Of a stretch of 64,000 bases of DNA, positions 37,823 to 47,322 are shown one piece after another. The notes under the pieces were generated by a model. That model was not told the DNA's origin. It saw only the letters and a list, made by a program, of their open reading frames with translations, and did no database searches. Position numbers and translations under genes: made by a program. Source of the DNA: Indolivaga capnocytophagoides DSM 22835 (lineage in GTDB: Bacteria > Bacteroidota > Bacteroidia > Bacteroidales > Dysgonomonadaceae); assembly GCF_000426485.1 (NCBI RefSeq), contig NZ_AUFL01000005.1, positions 1-64,000 of the forward strand. Direction: 5' to 3'. Every line of letters starts with the position of its first letter. Position 1 is the stretch's first letter.

Positions 37823-39883
37823 ATGAAAAGAACGATACTGATGGCTATTACAGGATTGTCGGTTGTTCTCTGTGGCTGTAAAAGTGAAAAGCCAAAGGAC
37901 ACCACTGCTCAAGACGAAAACTTCACATATGAAGTGGATGCTTTTGCAGACTTACAAATATTACGTTACAAAGTTCCCGAATTTGAATCTTTAAGCTTAG
38001 AACAGAAGGAAATGATTTATTATCTTTCTCAGGCAGCTATTGAAGGACGGGATATATTGTTCGACCAGAACAATAAATACAATCTGGCTATTCGCCGTAC
38101 ACTCGAAGCCATCTACGAAAATTACAAGGGAGATAAAACAACAAACGATTATAAAGAGTTTGAAGTCTATCTGAAACGTGTATGGTTTTCGAATGGTATA
38201 CATCACCATTACGGAGAAGAAAAATTCTTACCCGGATTCTCTAAAGAATTTTTTGAATCGCAGGTAAAAGCTCTACCTCAAGATAAAGTTCCGGTAAAAG
38301 CTGGTCAGACGGTCGATGATTTCTTCAAAATGATCGAACCGGTTATGTTTGACCCTACCGTTATGGCTAAAAAAGTAAATCAGGCCGATGGAGTAGACCT
38401 CATCAAAACCTCAGCCAACAATTATTATGGTGACGGAGTTTCTCAGAAAGAAGTTGAAGCATTCTATGCTAAAATGAAAAACCCGAATGACTCCACTCCT
38501 ATTATGTTTGGAATGAACAGTCGTTTGGTTAAAGAAAATAACCAGCTTGTAGAAAAGACATGGAAAGTAGGCGGACTTTATTCCCCTGCTATCGAACGTA
38601 TTGTTGGATGGCTTGAAAAAGCGAAAGGTGTAGCCGAAAACGATGCTCAAAAGAAAGTAATAGACAAACTGGTTTCGTTCTATACAACAGGAGACCTTAA
38701 GACTTTTGACAGCTATGCTATAGCATGGGTTCAGGACTCATTATCAAGAGTCGATTTCGTGAATGGGTTCACAGAAAGTTACGGAGACCCTCTGGGTATG
38801 AAAGCGAGCTGGGAATCTACTGTTAATTTCAAGAATACTGAAGCAACCAAACGTACCGAGATTATCAGTACCAATGCTCAATGGTTTGAAGATCATTCTC
38901 CGGTAGACCCTCGTTTCCGTAAAGAAAAAGTAAAAGGAGTTACAGCTAAAGTGATCACAGTAGCACAACTCGGAGGCGATTGCTACCCATCTACCCCGAT
39001 TGGTATCAACCTACCAAATTCCAACTGGATACGTAAAGATTACGGTTCGAAATCGGTTACCATTGAAAACATCATGGAAGCATACGACAAAGCAGCTGAA
39101 CACAGCGGTTTCAGTGAAGAATTCGTATGGTCTAAAACCGAATTGGACTTATTACATAATTACGGATTCATCACAGACATTCTGCATACCGACCTACACG
39201 AAATTTTAGGTCATGGTTCTGGTCAATTATTGCCGGGAGTAGATCCTGATGCACTTAAAGCGTACGGATCGACAATAGAAGAAGCTCGCGCCGACTTATT
39301 CGGATTATACTATCTGGCTGATCCCAAGTTAGTAGAACTGGGTATCACTCCTGATGCCGAAGCCTTCAAAGCAGAATATTACCGCTATATGATGAATGGA
39401 TTGATGACTCAGTTGACACGCATCGAACCCGGCAAAAATGTAGAAGAAGCACACATGCGCAACCGTCAGTTAATTGCTCGTTGGGCTTATGAAAAAGGGA
39501 AAGCCGACAAAGTGGTGGAATTCAAAGAACGTGACGGCAAAACATTTGTTGTGGTAAATGATTATGCAAAATTGCGTAACTTGTTTGGACAACTGCTTGC
39601 TGAAATTCAACGAGTAAAATCGGAAGGAGATTTCAACGGAGCAAAGAATCTGGTAGAAAACTTTGGCGTTAAGGTTGATCCTAAACTACATAGCGAAGTA
39701 CTTACCCGCTATAAAGCACTTAATCTGAAGCCATACAAAGGATTTATCAATCCTGTATTCGAATTGGTTAAAGATAAAGATGGCAAAATTACGGATGTGA
39801 AGATTTCATATAAAGAAAACTATGTTGAACAAATGTTGAGATATTCTAAAGAATTCTCGGTATTGCCAACCTATAACGATTAA
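37823..39883 (+). CDS. Dipeptidyl peptidase III (M49 zinc peptidase), lipoprotein
   Basis: A 686-residue protein with a lipoprotein signal (lipobox ending at C19, LCGC), so it is anchored to an envelope membrane. The zinc motif HEILGH (H459, E460, H464) is the six-residue HExxGH form specific to M49, with the third ligand Glu in EEARADLFG about 30 residues later. M49 enzymes remove dipeptides from the N-terminus of short peptides. Full length and well conserved, likely in periplasmic peptide breakdown. It is flanked by the palindrome upstream and a bidirectional terminator downstream. Confidence 0.93.
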   Translation: MKRTILMAITGLSVVLCGCKSEKPKDTTAQDENFTYEVDAFADLQILRYKVPEFESLSLEQKEMIYYLSQAAIEGRDILFDQNNKYNLAIRRTLEAIYENYKGDKTTNDYKEFEVYLKRVWFSNGIHHHYGEEKFLPGFSKEFFESQVKALPQDKVPVKAGQTVDDFFKMIEPVMFDPTVMAKKVNQADGVDLIKTSANNYYGDGVSQKEVEAFYAKMKNPNDSTPIMFGMNSRLVKENNQLVEKTWKVGGLYSPAIERIVGWLEKAKGVAENDAQKKVIDKLVSFYTTGDLKTFDSYAIAWVQDSLSRVDFVNGFTESYGDPLGMKASWESTVNFKNTEATKRTEIISTNAQWFEDHSPVDPRFRKEKVKGVTAKVITVAQLGGDCYPSTPIGINLPNSNWIRKDYGSKSVTIENIMEAYDKAAEHSGFSEEFVWSKTELDLLHNYGFITDILHTDLHEILGHGSGQLLPGVDPDALKAYGSTIEEARADLFGLYYLADPKLVELGITPDAEAFKAEYYRYMMNGLMTQLTRIEPGKNVEEAHMRNRQLIARWAYEKGKADKVVEFKERDGKTFVVVNDYAKLRNLFGQLLAEIQRVKSEGDFNGAKNLVENFGVKVDPKLHSEVLTRYKALNLKPYKGFINPVFELVKDKDGKITDVKISYKENYVEQMLRYSKEFSVLPTYND

Positions 39884-39926
39884 AAATCGGGAGTTTTTAT
39901 CAATAAACTCACATAAAGGACAATAA

Positions 39927-39960
39927 AAACAGGCTGCTATATCATAATAGCAGCCTGTTT
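39927..39960. terminator. Bidirectional terminator after the DPP III gene
   Basis: AAACAGGCTGCTAT (39927-39940) pairs with ATAGCAGCCTGTTT (39947-39960), 14 bp with a 6-nt loop. The gene on the minus strand ends 25 nt further on. Confidence 0.88.
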
Positions 39961-39984
39961 GATTATTAATAATAGCTTAAATCT

Positions 39985-40602
39985 TCACTTCATATTGCGC
40001 CGATGCCTGTTTAATTCTTCTTTAAGAGGAATAATACTTAGCGTCACAGATTTGTACAGTTTTTGAAATTCGAGATGATCATCTAACCTCACATTGCGCC
40101 GGACAAATTCATCAATACTCAAATCATCACTATACCCCTTAAATATAGAATCTTTGATTTTTCGGGCTTGTTGAACAGCAATCCCAAAGTGTTTCAAAGA
40201 TGGAATAAGTAATAATGACCGGATTACTTCCGGCAATTCTTTATAATCTAAGGCTGTAGCAAAATCTTTTTCTTCGACAAAAGAAATCCACAATCTCACT
40301 TTTCCTAGCCCCTCAGCTGTAATACCTCCTATCGGTTTATAATTGAGATCGTACATATCTTCTCTTATCATCGAAACAGTACGGTTCAAATCATATTTTT
40401 CCCGTTCATAATATTTCTCGGCAGTATACTTATCACAGCTCGTTTCACTGCATATCTTTGCTATAGCAGCTGCTTTAAACTTTTCGACACAAAGCTTCAC
40501 GTCTCCATTGTTTTCTTTAAGCATCTGCAATGCTTCAGACATGGGGATAGGCACAATCTGTCGAAGTTCTTTTATTTGAGTTTTATAATCGGTCATTTTC
40601 AT
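39985..40602 (-). CDS. Conserved hypothetical protein with EF-Ts/UBA-like N-terminus
   Basis: A 205-residue soluble protein. Residues 5-50 (IKELRQIVPIPMSEALQMLK and DVKLCVEKFKA) resemble the UBA-like helical bundle found at the start of elongation factor Ts. The remainder is helical and basic with no recognised domain (KYDLNRTVSMIRED, LDYKELPEVIRSLLLIPSLK). It is monocistronic and divergent from recN. No function is proposed. Either of the first two Met codons (40602 or 40596) could start it. Confidence 0.65.
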   Translation of the reverse strand: MKMTDYKTQIKELRQIVPIPMSEALQMLKENNGDVKLCVEKFKAAAIAKICSETSCDKYTAEKYYEREKYDLNRTVSMIREDMYDLNYKPIGGITAEGLGKVRLWISFVEEKDFATALDYKELPEVIRSLLLIPSLKHFGIAVQQARKIKDSIFKGYSDDLSIDEFVRRNVRLDDHLEFQKLYKSVTLSIIPLKEELNRHRRNMK

Positions 40603-40656
40603 TCGTAATTAAAGATTACAAATATAAGAAGGTATGTCAAGATAACGAAATTTCAC

Positions 40657-40664
40657 TACCTTTG
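40657..40664 (+). promoter_or_regulatory. Promoter -7 box of recN
   Basis: TACCTTTG followed by C, 78 nt upstream of the recN ATG, matches TAnnTTTGC. No clear -33 box. Confidence 0.45.
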
Positions 40665-40741
40665 CTTTAAGGTTAGATATACGTGTATAAGCACAGACTA
40701 CCTGAAATATAAACATTACATTTTGTTGATTATCAAACATT

Positions 40742-42403
40742 ATGCTAAAATCATTATATATTAAGAATTATGCCTTGATAGATAGTCTGGAGATAGATTT
40801 TGAGTCGGGATTCTCTGTCATCACAGGAGAAACCGGAGCCGGAAAGTCTATTATTCTAGGTGCTCTTTCTCTTATTTTAGGACAAAGAGCAGATATCAAA
40901 GCTATCAAACAAGGTGAAAGCAAATGTATTATTGAAGGAACATTTGATGTAGCGGCTTATGACCTGAAAGATTTTTGCGAACAGGCCGGAATTGAGTATG
41001 ATCCTCAGACTTATATATTACGACGGGAAATATTGTCATCGGGAAAATCCAGAGCATTTATCAATGACTCACCCGTATCTCTTACCGAACTGAAAGATCT
41101 GGGTGGCTTTCTTATAGATATTCATTCGCAGCATCAGAATCTGATGTTGGGTGATACACATTTCCAACTTCAAGTTATAGATTCTTTATCCGGAACAGGA
41201 ACTTTATTAAAAGAATACAGACAAGCGTTCAGAATATACAAACAAGCAGAAAAATCATTACTTGATTTACAGGATCTAGCCGCTCAGAATAAAGCGGATG
41301 AGGACTATGTCAGATTTCAGCACGAAGCCTTGTCCGAAGCTAAATTAACAGAAGGAGAGCAAGACGAACTTGAAAAAGAGATGTCGACTCTCAATCACGC
41401 AGAAGACATAAAATCGGCTCTATATAAAATACACAATCTTTTATCGGATGATGATAAAGGGATTGTTGTATCTCTTAAAGAAGGATTAAATGCAGCAAAC
41501 GGATTGGACGGAGTTTACTCGAATGCCGAATCTATCGCGCAAAGGCTAGAATCGGCGTATATAGACTTAAAAGATTTAAGCAGCGAAACCGAACGCTCCG
41601 CCGGCGATGTAGAATTCGATCCCGAAAGGCTGACCTTTATTGAAGAAAGACTGGATCAGCTATATTCCTTACAGCAAAAGCACAGAGTATCTTCAATCGC
41701 TGAACTGATTTCCATCTACGAAGAACTTACTATTAAACTGAGTAATATAGATTCATACGATCAGCAGATCGAAGAACTGGAAAAAGATTTACAGGCCAAA
41801 CAGAATAAAATGCTCATTTGCGCCGAAAAGCTCAGTAAACAGCGCAAGTCAACAACCCCGAAGATAGAAAAGCAATTAATCGAAAAAATCACCTATCTGG
41901 GTATGCCTAATGTCCGCTTTGAATGCCGGATCACGGCTAAATCTCATCCAGACTCTACAGGAATAGATGATTTGCAATTCATGTTTTCTGCAAATAAGAA
42001 TGTACCTTTGCAACCTGTTGCCGATGTAGCATCGGGCGGTGAAATATCGAGGGTTATGCTATGCCTCAAATCAATGATAGCAGGAGCAACAGCCTTACCA
42101 ACCATTATTTTTGATGAAGTGGATACAGGTGTATCCGGTGAAGTAGCAGATAAAATGGGACAGATAATGAAAGAATTTGGCGGACAGATGCAGGTTATTG
42201 CGATCACTCATCTACCTCAAATAGCAGCCAAAGGTAAAGCCCATTATTTTGTTTATAAAGCGGATAGCCAAACCGAAACCACAACCAATCTGAAACGATT
42301 GAATGATAACGAACGGATTCAGGAGATCGCTCAAATGCTAAGTGGATCGAAAATAACAGATGCGGCCATCGAGAATGCAAAAGAAATGTTAGGAACAAAA
42401 TGA
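40742..42403 (+). CDS. recN: DNA repair protein RecN
   Basis: A 553-residue SMC-like ATPase in double-strand break repair. Walker A is GETGAGKS (29-36), and the signature and Walker B come near the C-terminus (VASGGEISRVMLCLKSM, PTIIFDEVDTGVSG), separated by a long coiled-coil region (about 160-370). Its usual action is to hold broken DNA ends with RecA. The stop overlaps the start of the SUKH-like gene by 4 nt (ATGA), so both are translated together. Length is normal. Confidence 0.96.
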   Translation: MLKSLYIKNYALIDSLEIDFESGFSVITGETGAGKSIILGALSLILGQRADIKAIKQGESKCIIEGTFDVAAYDLKDFCEQAGIEYDPQTYILRREILSSGKSRAFINDSPVSLTELKDLGGFLIDIHSQHQNLMLGDTHFQLQVIDSLSGTGTLLKEYRQAFRIYKQAEKSLLDLQDLAAQNKADEDYVRFQHEALSEAKLTEGEQDELEKEMSTLNHAEDIKSALYKIHNLLSDDDKGIVVSLKEGLNAANGLDGVYSNAESIAQRLESAYIDLKDLSSETERSAGDVEFDPERLTFIEERLDQLYSLQQKHRVSSIAELISIYEELTIKLSNIDSYDQQIEELEKDLQAKQNKMLICAEKLSKQRKSTTPKIEKQLIEKITYLGMPNVRFECRITAKSHPDSTGIDDLQFMFSANKNVPLQPVADVASGGEISRVMLCLKSMIAGATALPTIIFDEVDTGVSGEVADKMGQIMKEFGGQMQVIAITHLPQIAAKGKAHYFVYKADSQTETTTNLKRLNDNERIQEIAQMLSGSKITDAAIENAKEMLGTK

Positions 42404-43113
42404 GTAAAATAAAAAATACAGCAGAAAAAATATTAGGACGGAAATTAGATCCATCCGAAGGTCTCGGCATTGATGCAATAGTATCGGCTGAAGGTAAGTT
42501 AGAAACTAGTCTGCCGAATGATTTGAAAGACTTTTATCTACAGGTCGGAAAAATTCCATTATTTACCGATGGATTTGAATTTTTCGCACAGCCAAAACAA
42601 ATATATATCAAAAGCAATAAGCTAGTATTTCTCGAAGAAAATCAGGCAATGCTTTCTTGGGCAGTAGATCTAGAAGATGCAGACAAGGAAGAAAATATCA
42701 AAGTATATCAGTCTCCTAATATCGGAGAATCTGAGAATAAGGTTGTCTGGTATCCCGAAACGTTACGGCTAACCGAGTTTCTCGAAATGATTATGTATTA
42801 TCAGGCAGCCAGCGGAGATACCGATCTGCAAAAGAAAACCAAAGGAGGGTATCCTTACGGATTTGTTTCTTACAAAAGCGATGTAAAGGAAAACGAGCTT
42901 TGGGAATCGTTCGAAAAGGATCTATCCGATAATTGGGAAAAAGTGGTTGATAATAACGGACTCATGATCTATTATTCACCCGATGCTTTACTCTTATATT
43001 ATACCGTTCAGGATCTGGATACTGATGTCGATGATCTCATATACATCAATACACGCAAAGAGAATACTTTATCAGATTTCAGAGACAAATATGGTTTCGA
43101 GGATGTAAATTAA
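42400..43113 (+). CDS. SMI1/KNR4 (SUKH)-like protein coupled to recN
   Basis: A 237-residue cytoplasmic protein with the SUKH pattern: LPNDLKDFYLQVGKIPLF, FFAQPKQIYI, VFLEENQAMLSWAVD and FLEMIMYYQA. Many SUKH proteins are immunity proteins against contact-dependent toxins, but others are ordinary regulators. Here it overlaps recN and no toxin gene is near, so a housekeeping role, perhaps in repair or regulation, is as likely as immunity. I do not know its function. The assignment to SUKH rests on residue pattern rather than alignment. Confidence 0.65.
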   Translation: MSKIKNTAEKILGRKLDPSEGLGIDAIVSAEGKLETSLPNDLKDFYLQVGKIPLFTDGFEFFAQPKQIYIKSNKLVFLEENQAMLSWAVDLEDADKEENIKVYQSPNIGESENKVVWYPETLRLTEFLEMIMYYQAASGDTDLQKKTKGGYPYGFVSYKSDVKENELWESFEKDLSDNWEKVVDNNGLMIYYSPDALLLYYTVQDLDTDVDDLIYINTRKENTLSDFRDKYGFEDVN

Positions 43114-43144
43114 GGTCTAAAAGTAAATTTATACATAAAGCTAA

Positions 43145-43885
43145 ATGAAAGAAAAAGAAATGATTTTCGGTATACGTGCTGTTATTGAAGCAGTAGAAGC
43201 CGGAAAGGAAATAGATAAAGTGATTGTCAAGCGCGAATTGTCGGGAGATTTATTCAAAGAGCTTTCAACAGTTCTGGCTGCTCATAATATCCCGATGCAG
43301 AAAGTGCCTATCGCACGTATTGATAAGTTTACCCGTAAAAATCATCAGGGAGTTATTGCTTTTCTTTCGGCTATCACATACGAAAGAATCGAAGATATTA
43401 TCCCTTTCTTATACGAACAAGGTAAAAATCCGTTTATAGTTGTACTTGACGGATTGACCGATGTCCGAAATTTCGGCGCGATAGCACGTACTTGCGAAGT
43501 TGCCGGAGTAGATGCGATTGTTATTCCTGCACGTGGGAGTGTAACCGTTAATGCCGATGCAGTAAAAACCTCTGCAGGAGCATTGCTTAAAATTCCTGTA
43601 TGTAAAGAACAAAATCTGGGAGAAGCCTTGCATTTCTTACAAAACAGTGGAATAAAATTGGTAGCCGCTACAGAAAAAGGAGCCAATGTATATACCAATG
43701 TTGATTACACAGGCCCTGTAGCTATCGTAATGGGTGCTGAAGATACCGGTGTATCTCACGAAAACCTTCGGATCTGCGATGAGATGGTAAAAATACCTCA
43801 ATTCGGAACAATAGAATCGCTGAATGTTTCGGTGGCAGCAGGGGTACTTATCTATGAAGTTATACGTCAGAAAAATATACAATAA
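43145..43885 (+). CDS. rlmB: 23S rRNA (guanosine-2'-O)-methyltransferase RlmB, TrmH family
   Basis: A 246-residue SPOUT methyltransferase with an N-terminal substrate-binding domain (FGIRAVIEAVEAGKEIDKV) and a knotted C-terminal domain. The SPOUT motifs are NFGAIARTCEVAGVDAIVIP (motif 1), IVMGAEDTGVS (motif 2) and IPQFGTIESLNVSVAAGVLI (motif 3). RlmB methylates a guanosine in 23S rRNA. The nearby ridA, yccF and mnmA genes are unrelated but on the same strand. Substrate could differ within the TrmH family. Confidence 0.9.
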   Translation: MKEKEMIFGIRAVIEAVEAGKEIDKVIVKRELSGDLFKELSTVLAAHNIPMQKVPIARIDKFTRKNHQGVIAFLSAITYERIEDIIPFLYEQGKNPFIVVLDGLTDVRNFGAIARTCEVAGVDAIVIPARGSVTVNADAVKTSAGALLKIPVCKEQNLGEALHFLQNSGIKLVAATEKGANVYTNVDYTGPVAIVMGAEDTGVSHENLRICDEMVKIPQFGTIESLNVSVAAGVLIYEVIRQKNIQ

Positions 43886-43897
43886 ATTCAAAATACA

Positions 43898-44272
43898 ATG
43901 AAGAAAGTAATATCGACCAATAATGCTCCGGCTGCAATCGGACCATACAGCCAAGCTATAGAAGTAAATGGTACAATATATGCATCAGGACAGATTCCTA
44001 TCAATCCGGCTACCGGAGAATTTGTATCAGGAGGTATCAAAGAACAAACCGAACAGGTGTTCAAGAATATCAAAGCTATCTTGAGTGAAGCAGGATTATC
44101 TACCGATAATATCGTTAAAACAACCGTCTTACTTGCCGATATAGCAGACTTTACTGCCATGAACGAAGTGTATGCAGCCCAATTCAGCGGAACGTTTCCT
44201 GCCCGCTCTGCTTTCGCAGTAAAAGATCTCCCAAAAGGAGCTTTGATAGAAATAGAAGTTATTGCTGTCTGA
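43898..44272 (+). CDS. ridA: RidA-family enamine/imine deaminase
   Basis: A 124-residue protein with the RidA motifs NAPAAIGPYSQAIEVNG, YASGQIPINPATGE and the C-terminal PKGALIEIEVIAV; the conserved catalytic Arg is in FPARSAFAVKDLPKGA. RidA hydrolyses reactive enamines and imines produced by PLP enzymes such as threonine dehydratase. It is 12 nt after rlmB and 7 nt before yccF, so probably one transcript. Confidence 0.94.
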   Translation: MKKVISTNNAPAAIGPYSQAIEVNGTIYASGQIPINPATGEFVSGGIKEQTEQVFKNIKAILSEAGLSTDNIVKTTVLLADIADFTAMNEVYAAQFSGTFPARSAFAVKDLPKGALIEIEVIAV

Positions 44273-44279
44273 TAAGAAT

Positions 44280-44657
44280 ATGATAAAAACCATTTGTAAT
44301 TTAATCTGGCTCGTATTCGGAGGCTTTGCTATAGCTCTCGAGTATATTTTCGGCAGTTTGGCGTTAATGGTGACTATTGTAGGCATACCATTCGGGTTGC
44401 AAACCCTAAAACTGGGAATACTGGCCATCTGGCCTTTCGGAAGCCGTGTAGTGACTACCGAGAACTCATCGGGATGCCTCAATACAATTATGAATGTGAT
44501 ATGGATTATATTCGGAGGCTTTTGGATTGCCTTATCACATATCGTATTGGGTGTACTGCTGTGCATAACCATTATAGGCATTCCATTCGGAAGGCAGCAT
44601 TTTAAATTTATAAAGCTCGCTTTCTTCCCATTCGGAAAACAAGTCGTTGATGCCTGA
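44280..44657 (+). CDS. YccF-family (DUF307) inner-membrane protein
   Basis: A 125-residue membrane protein made of two repeats, each with GLPFG-type motifs (TIVGIPFGLQTLKLGILAIWPFG and TIIGIPFGRQHFKFIKLAFFPFG), as in E. coli YccF. It has four hydrophobic segments (for example ICNLIWLVFGGFAIALEYI). The frame opens earlier at a TTG (44262) inside ridA, but the ATG at 44280 fits the known start. Function is not established. It lies 7 nt after ridA. Confidence 0.85.
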   Translation: MIKTICNLIWLVFGGFAIALEYIFGSLALMVTIVGIPFGLQTLKLGILAIWPFGSRVVTTENSSGCLNTIMNVIWIIFGGFWIALSHIVLGVLLCITIIGIPFGRQHFKFIKLAFFPFGKQVVDA

Positions 44658-44682
44658 CTTTCAGAATTAAAATATACAGGTT

Positions 44683-44716
44683 AAAGCCTCTTCATAAAAG
44701 AAGAGGCTTTCTTTTT
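44683..44716 (+). terminator. Terminator after yccF
   Basis: AAAGCCTCTTC (44683-44693) pairs with GAAGAGGCTTT (44700-44710), followed by CTTTTT. Confidence 0.85.
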
Positions 44717-44795
44717 ACCACCTCGATATAAAAAAATTATATAAGAGATAGATAACCGCCGGAGATATTCATTTCGATACTTCGGAATAAAGCAT

Positions 44796-44803
44796 TATTT
44801 TTG
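44796..44803 (+). promoter_or_regulatory. Promoter -7 box of the small barrel protein gene
   Basis: TATTTTTG matches TAnnTTTG, 27 nt before the ATG. A TTTC at 44772-44775 is a weak -33. Confidence 0.45.
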
Positions 44804-44830
44804 TAAAAAAAATTAAAGAGGGATTATCGT

Positions 44831-45343
44831 ATGAGAAAGATAAAGAGCTTATTATTCGTTTTATTGGTTTTCGTACCACTAATCAGTTACGGACAATTTG
44901 TCGGGATAGGAGGACAATATTCGGAAAAGTCTGATGGACAATTTGTTTTCAGCGGGTCATTTCCAACTTATCATCCGGCTCATAACAAACTTAATTCTTT
45001 TGTTTCGAGCGGACTTGAGTTCACCACATCGGGCGGAGCAAAGATGAGTGGTCTTCATCTGAAACCAATACAGATAAGCACCTTTTTTTCAGAAGATTTT
45101 TTCAATAATACACCATTCACTCTTTTACTCGGTGTAGATGGCGGATACTTGTTCGACTTTCGTCACGATCGTAAAAACGCAATAACAGTCACCCCGAATT
45201 TATACTTCGATTATAAATTCTTTTTTGTGAAAGCAGGATACGATTTTGATGTCAGCCACGGTAGAAGCCAGTACTTTGTGAGAGCAGGAGTATGTATCGG
45301 AATGGGGAGCCTAAAAATGTTTGGCAACACCAAAATCTGGTAA
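44831..45343 (+). CDS. Small outer-membrane beta-barrel-like protein
   Basis: A 170-residue protein with a signal peptide (1-21, ending ISYGQ) and then alternating hydrophobic/aromatic strands such as FVGIGGQYSE, LDFRHDRKNAITVTPNLYFDYKFFFVKAGYDF (split across strands) and YFVRAGVCIGMG, a pattern of an eight-stranded barrel. It ends in FGNTKIW. No family name can be given. It is monocistronic between yccF and mnmA. Role unknown. Confidence 0.65.
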   Translation: MRKIKSLLFVLLVFVPLISYGQFVGIGGQYSEKSDGQFVFSGSFPTYHPAHNKLNSFVSSGLEFTTSGGAKMSGLHLKPIQISTFFSEDFFNNTPFTLLLGVDGGYLFDFRHDRKNAITVTPNLYFDYKFFFVKAGYDFDVSHGRSQYFVRAGVCIGMGSLKMFGNTKIW

Positions 45344-45368
45344 AAAAAACAGCGGACAATTAATTAGC

Positions 45369-45383
45369 AGGGCCTTGAACCCT
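45369..45383 (+). repeat. Palindromic AGGGCCTTGAACCCT before mnmA (possible divergent family member)
   Basis: A palindrome with AGGG/CCCT arms lies 41 nt before the mnmA ATG. It resembles the AGGTCTGAGACCT family in position and shape but not closely in sequence. Confidence 0.3.
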
Positions 45384-45424
45384 AGTTTAAACATTAAAGA
45401 TGGCGAGGAGGTCATCAATCGAGT

Positions 45425-46504
45425 ATGAAAATAGCAGCTCTCGTTTCAGGAGGAGTAGACAGTTCGGTTGTAGTACACCAACTGAAAGAACAAGGTTACG
45501 ATCCGACCATTTTCTATATACGTATAGGAATGGAGGACAAAGACGGGTATATCGATTGCCCTGCAGAAGAAGATATTGAGATAACATCTTACATTGCAAA
45601 AAAATACGGTTGTAAATTTGAAATAGTATCCCTGCATGAAGAGTACTGGGAGAATGTCGTAAACTATACCATAGAAGCCGTAAAACGGGGTTTGACACCC
45701 AATCCGGATATGATGTGCAATAAAATGATCAAATTTGGATGTTTCGAACAAAACTGGGGACATGAGTTTGATAAAATCGCTACCGGCCATTATGCTACAA
45801 CAACAGAGCTGGACGGAAAAAGCTGGTTGTCAACAGCAGCCGATCATGTCAAAGATCAAACCTATTTCCTAGGACAGATCAACTATATGCAGGTATCGAA
45901 ACTCATGTTTCCGATAGGACATCTTCAAAAAAGTGAAGTAAGAGCTATTGCTGCCCAGCAGGGACTACCTTCGGCTATGCGAAAAGACAGTCAGGGTATC
46001 TGCTTTCTTGGAAAAATCAATTATAATGATTTTATAGGTCGTTATCTGGGCGAACGTCCGGGAAAAATAGTCGAACTCGAAACAGGCAAAGTATTAGGCA
46101 AACACAACGGATACTGGTTTCACACTATCGGGCAGCGCAAAGGACTAGGTCTGAGCGGAGGACCTTGGTTTGTGATCAAAAAAGATATAAAGAGAAATAT
46201 TATTTATGTATCGAATGGGTATAATCCCGAAACACAATACGGAAAAGTAGTAAATCTTGGAGGTTTTTCATTCATTACAGAAGATATATGGGGCGATTTT
46301 GAAGGTACTAAAGATATTACATTCAAAGTACGCCATACTCCGGAGTTTACATCAGGCAGGATCGAAAAGATCGGCGATATATACCGTATATATTCTGATG
46401 ATAAGATACAAGGAATAGCAGCCGGACAATTCGGTGTCGTTTATGACAAAGATTCTAAACTTTGTCTGGGCAGCGGTGTTATAGCTGATGAGACAGCCGA
46501 ATAA
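45425..46504 (+). CDS. mnmA: tRNA-specific 2-thiouridylase MnmA
   Basis: A 359-residue enzyme that thiolates uridine 34 of tRNA-Lys, -Glu and -Gln. The ATP PP-loop SGGVDSS (8-14) is at the start. The two catalytic Cys are C98 in [13 protein letters not shown] and C193 in SQGICFLG. The remainder matches the MnmA C-terminal beta-barrel ([11 protein letters not shown]). Full length. Confidence 0.95.
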   Translation: MKIAALVSGGVDSSVVVHQLKEQGYDPTIFYIRIGMEDKDGYIDCPAEEDIEITSYIAKKYGCKFEIVSLHEEYWENVVNYTIEAVKRGLTPNPDMMCNKMIKFGCFEQNWGHEFDKIATGHYATTTELDGKSWLSTAADHVKDQTYFLGQINYMQVSKLMFPIGHLQKSEVRAIAAQQGLPSAMRKDSQGICFLGKINYNDFIGRYLGERPGKIVELETGKVLGKHNGYWFHTIGQRKGLGLSGGPWFVIKKDIKRNIIYVSNGYNPETQYGKVVNLGGFSFITEDIWGDFEGTKDITFKVRHTPEFTSGRIEKIGDIYRIYSDDKIQGIAAGQFGVVYDKDSKLCLGSGVIADETAE

Positions 46505-46543
46505 ATTAGACAAAACAGAAACGTATATTTATGGTGTATAGGT

Positions 46544-47182
46544 ATGGAAAAACTACCTGATTTTTGGCAAAATATTCAATTCGTAGATATAATTGAATTT
46601 ATCGGAACTTTTGCGTTTGCCATTAGTGGTATTCGTCTTGCTTCCGCTAAAAAGTTCGACTGGTTCGGTGCTCTTGTCGTAGGTTTGGTTACGGCTATCG
46701 GAGGTGGTACTCTGCGTGATCTGCTTTTGGGGCTGACTCCTTTTTGGTTATTATCGAGCGTATATCTTTGGTGTACTGTTTTTGCTTTGTTTTTTGTAAT
46801 AGTATTCCGAAAGTTTTTGGTAAAACTAAACAATACATTTTTCTGGTTCGACAGCATCGGATTAGGTCTCTTTGTGGTTGTCGGTTCCGAAAAAGCCTTC
46901 TCATTGGGTTACGAATGGTGGGTCGTCATTATTATGGGTACAATAACAGGAGTCGTCGGAGGTATTATCCGCGATATACTGATCAATGAAATACCTATCA
47001 TATTCACTCAGGAACTATACGCTGTAGCTTGTATTTTAGGAGCAGGACTATTCTGTTTTTTGAATTATATTGGGGTAAATATGTCTGTCATTCAGATAGC
47101 CAGCGCCCTATTTGTTTTTGTGATCCGTATCGTGGCAACCCGCTATCAATGGAGATTGCCGATACTTAAAGGAGAGGATTAG
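46544..47182 (+). CDS. TRIC/UPF0126-family membrane protein
   Basis: A 212-residue integral membrane protein with seven predicted helices in two similar halves. The duplicated family motifs are FAFAISGIRLASAKKFDWFG with TAIGGGTLRDLLLG and GTITGVVGGIIRDIL. Bacterial members of this family (YicG/YadS-like) are related to trimeric cation channels and may conduct potassium or amino acids. It starts 39 nt past mnmA and could be cotranscribed. Confidence 0.88.
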   Translation: MEKLPDFWQNIQFVDIIEFIGTFAFAISGIRLASAKKFDWFGALVVGLVTAIGGGTLRDLLLGLTPFWLLSSVYLWCTVFALFFVIVFRKFLVKLNNTFFWFDSIGLGLFVVVGSEKAFSLGYEWWVVIIMGTITGVVGGIIRDILINEIPIIFTQELYAVACILGAGLFCFLNYIGVNMSVIQIASALFVFVIRIVATRYQWRLPILKGED

Positions 47183-47246
47183 CGATTGTGTTAAATCACA
47201 CTGTTAAAAACATTACAAATATCTATATCTAGATAATAATTATCTA

Positions 47247-47278
47247 TTTGATTTATCAAAAGTGAATTTGTAAGTTTG
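47247..47278 (+). promoter_or_regulatory. Promoter of ahpC
   Basis: TTTG (47247-47250), a 20-nt spacer and TAAGTTTG (47271-47278) match the Bacteroidota consensus well. The start would be near 47285, 38 nt before the ATG. Confidence 0.65.
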
Positions 47279-47322
47279 TACTCAGATAACAAACAAATAT
47301 TAAAATTTAAAATTACAAAATC

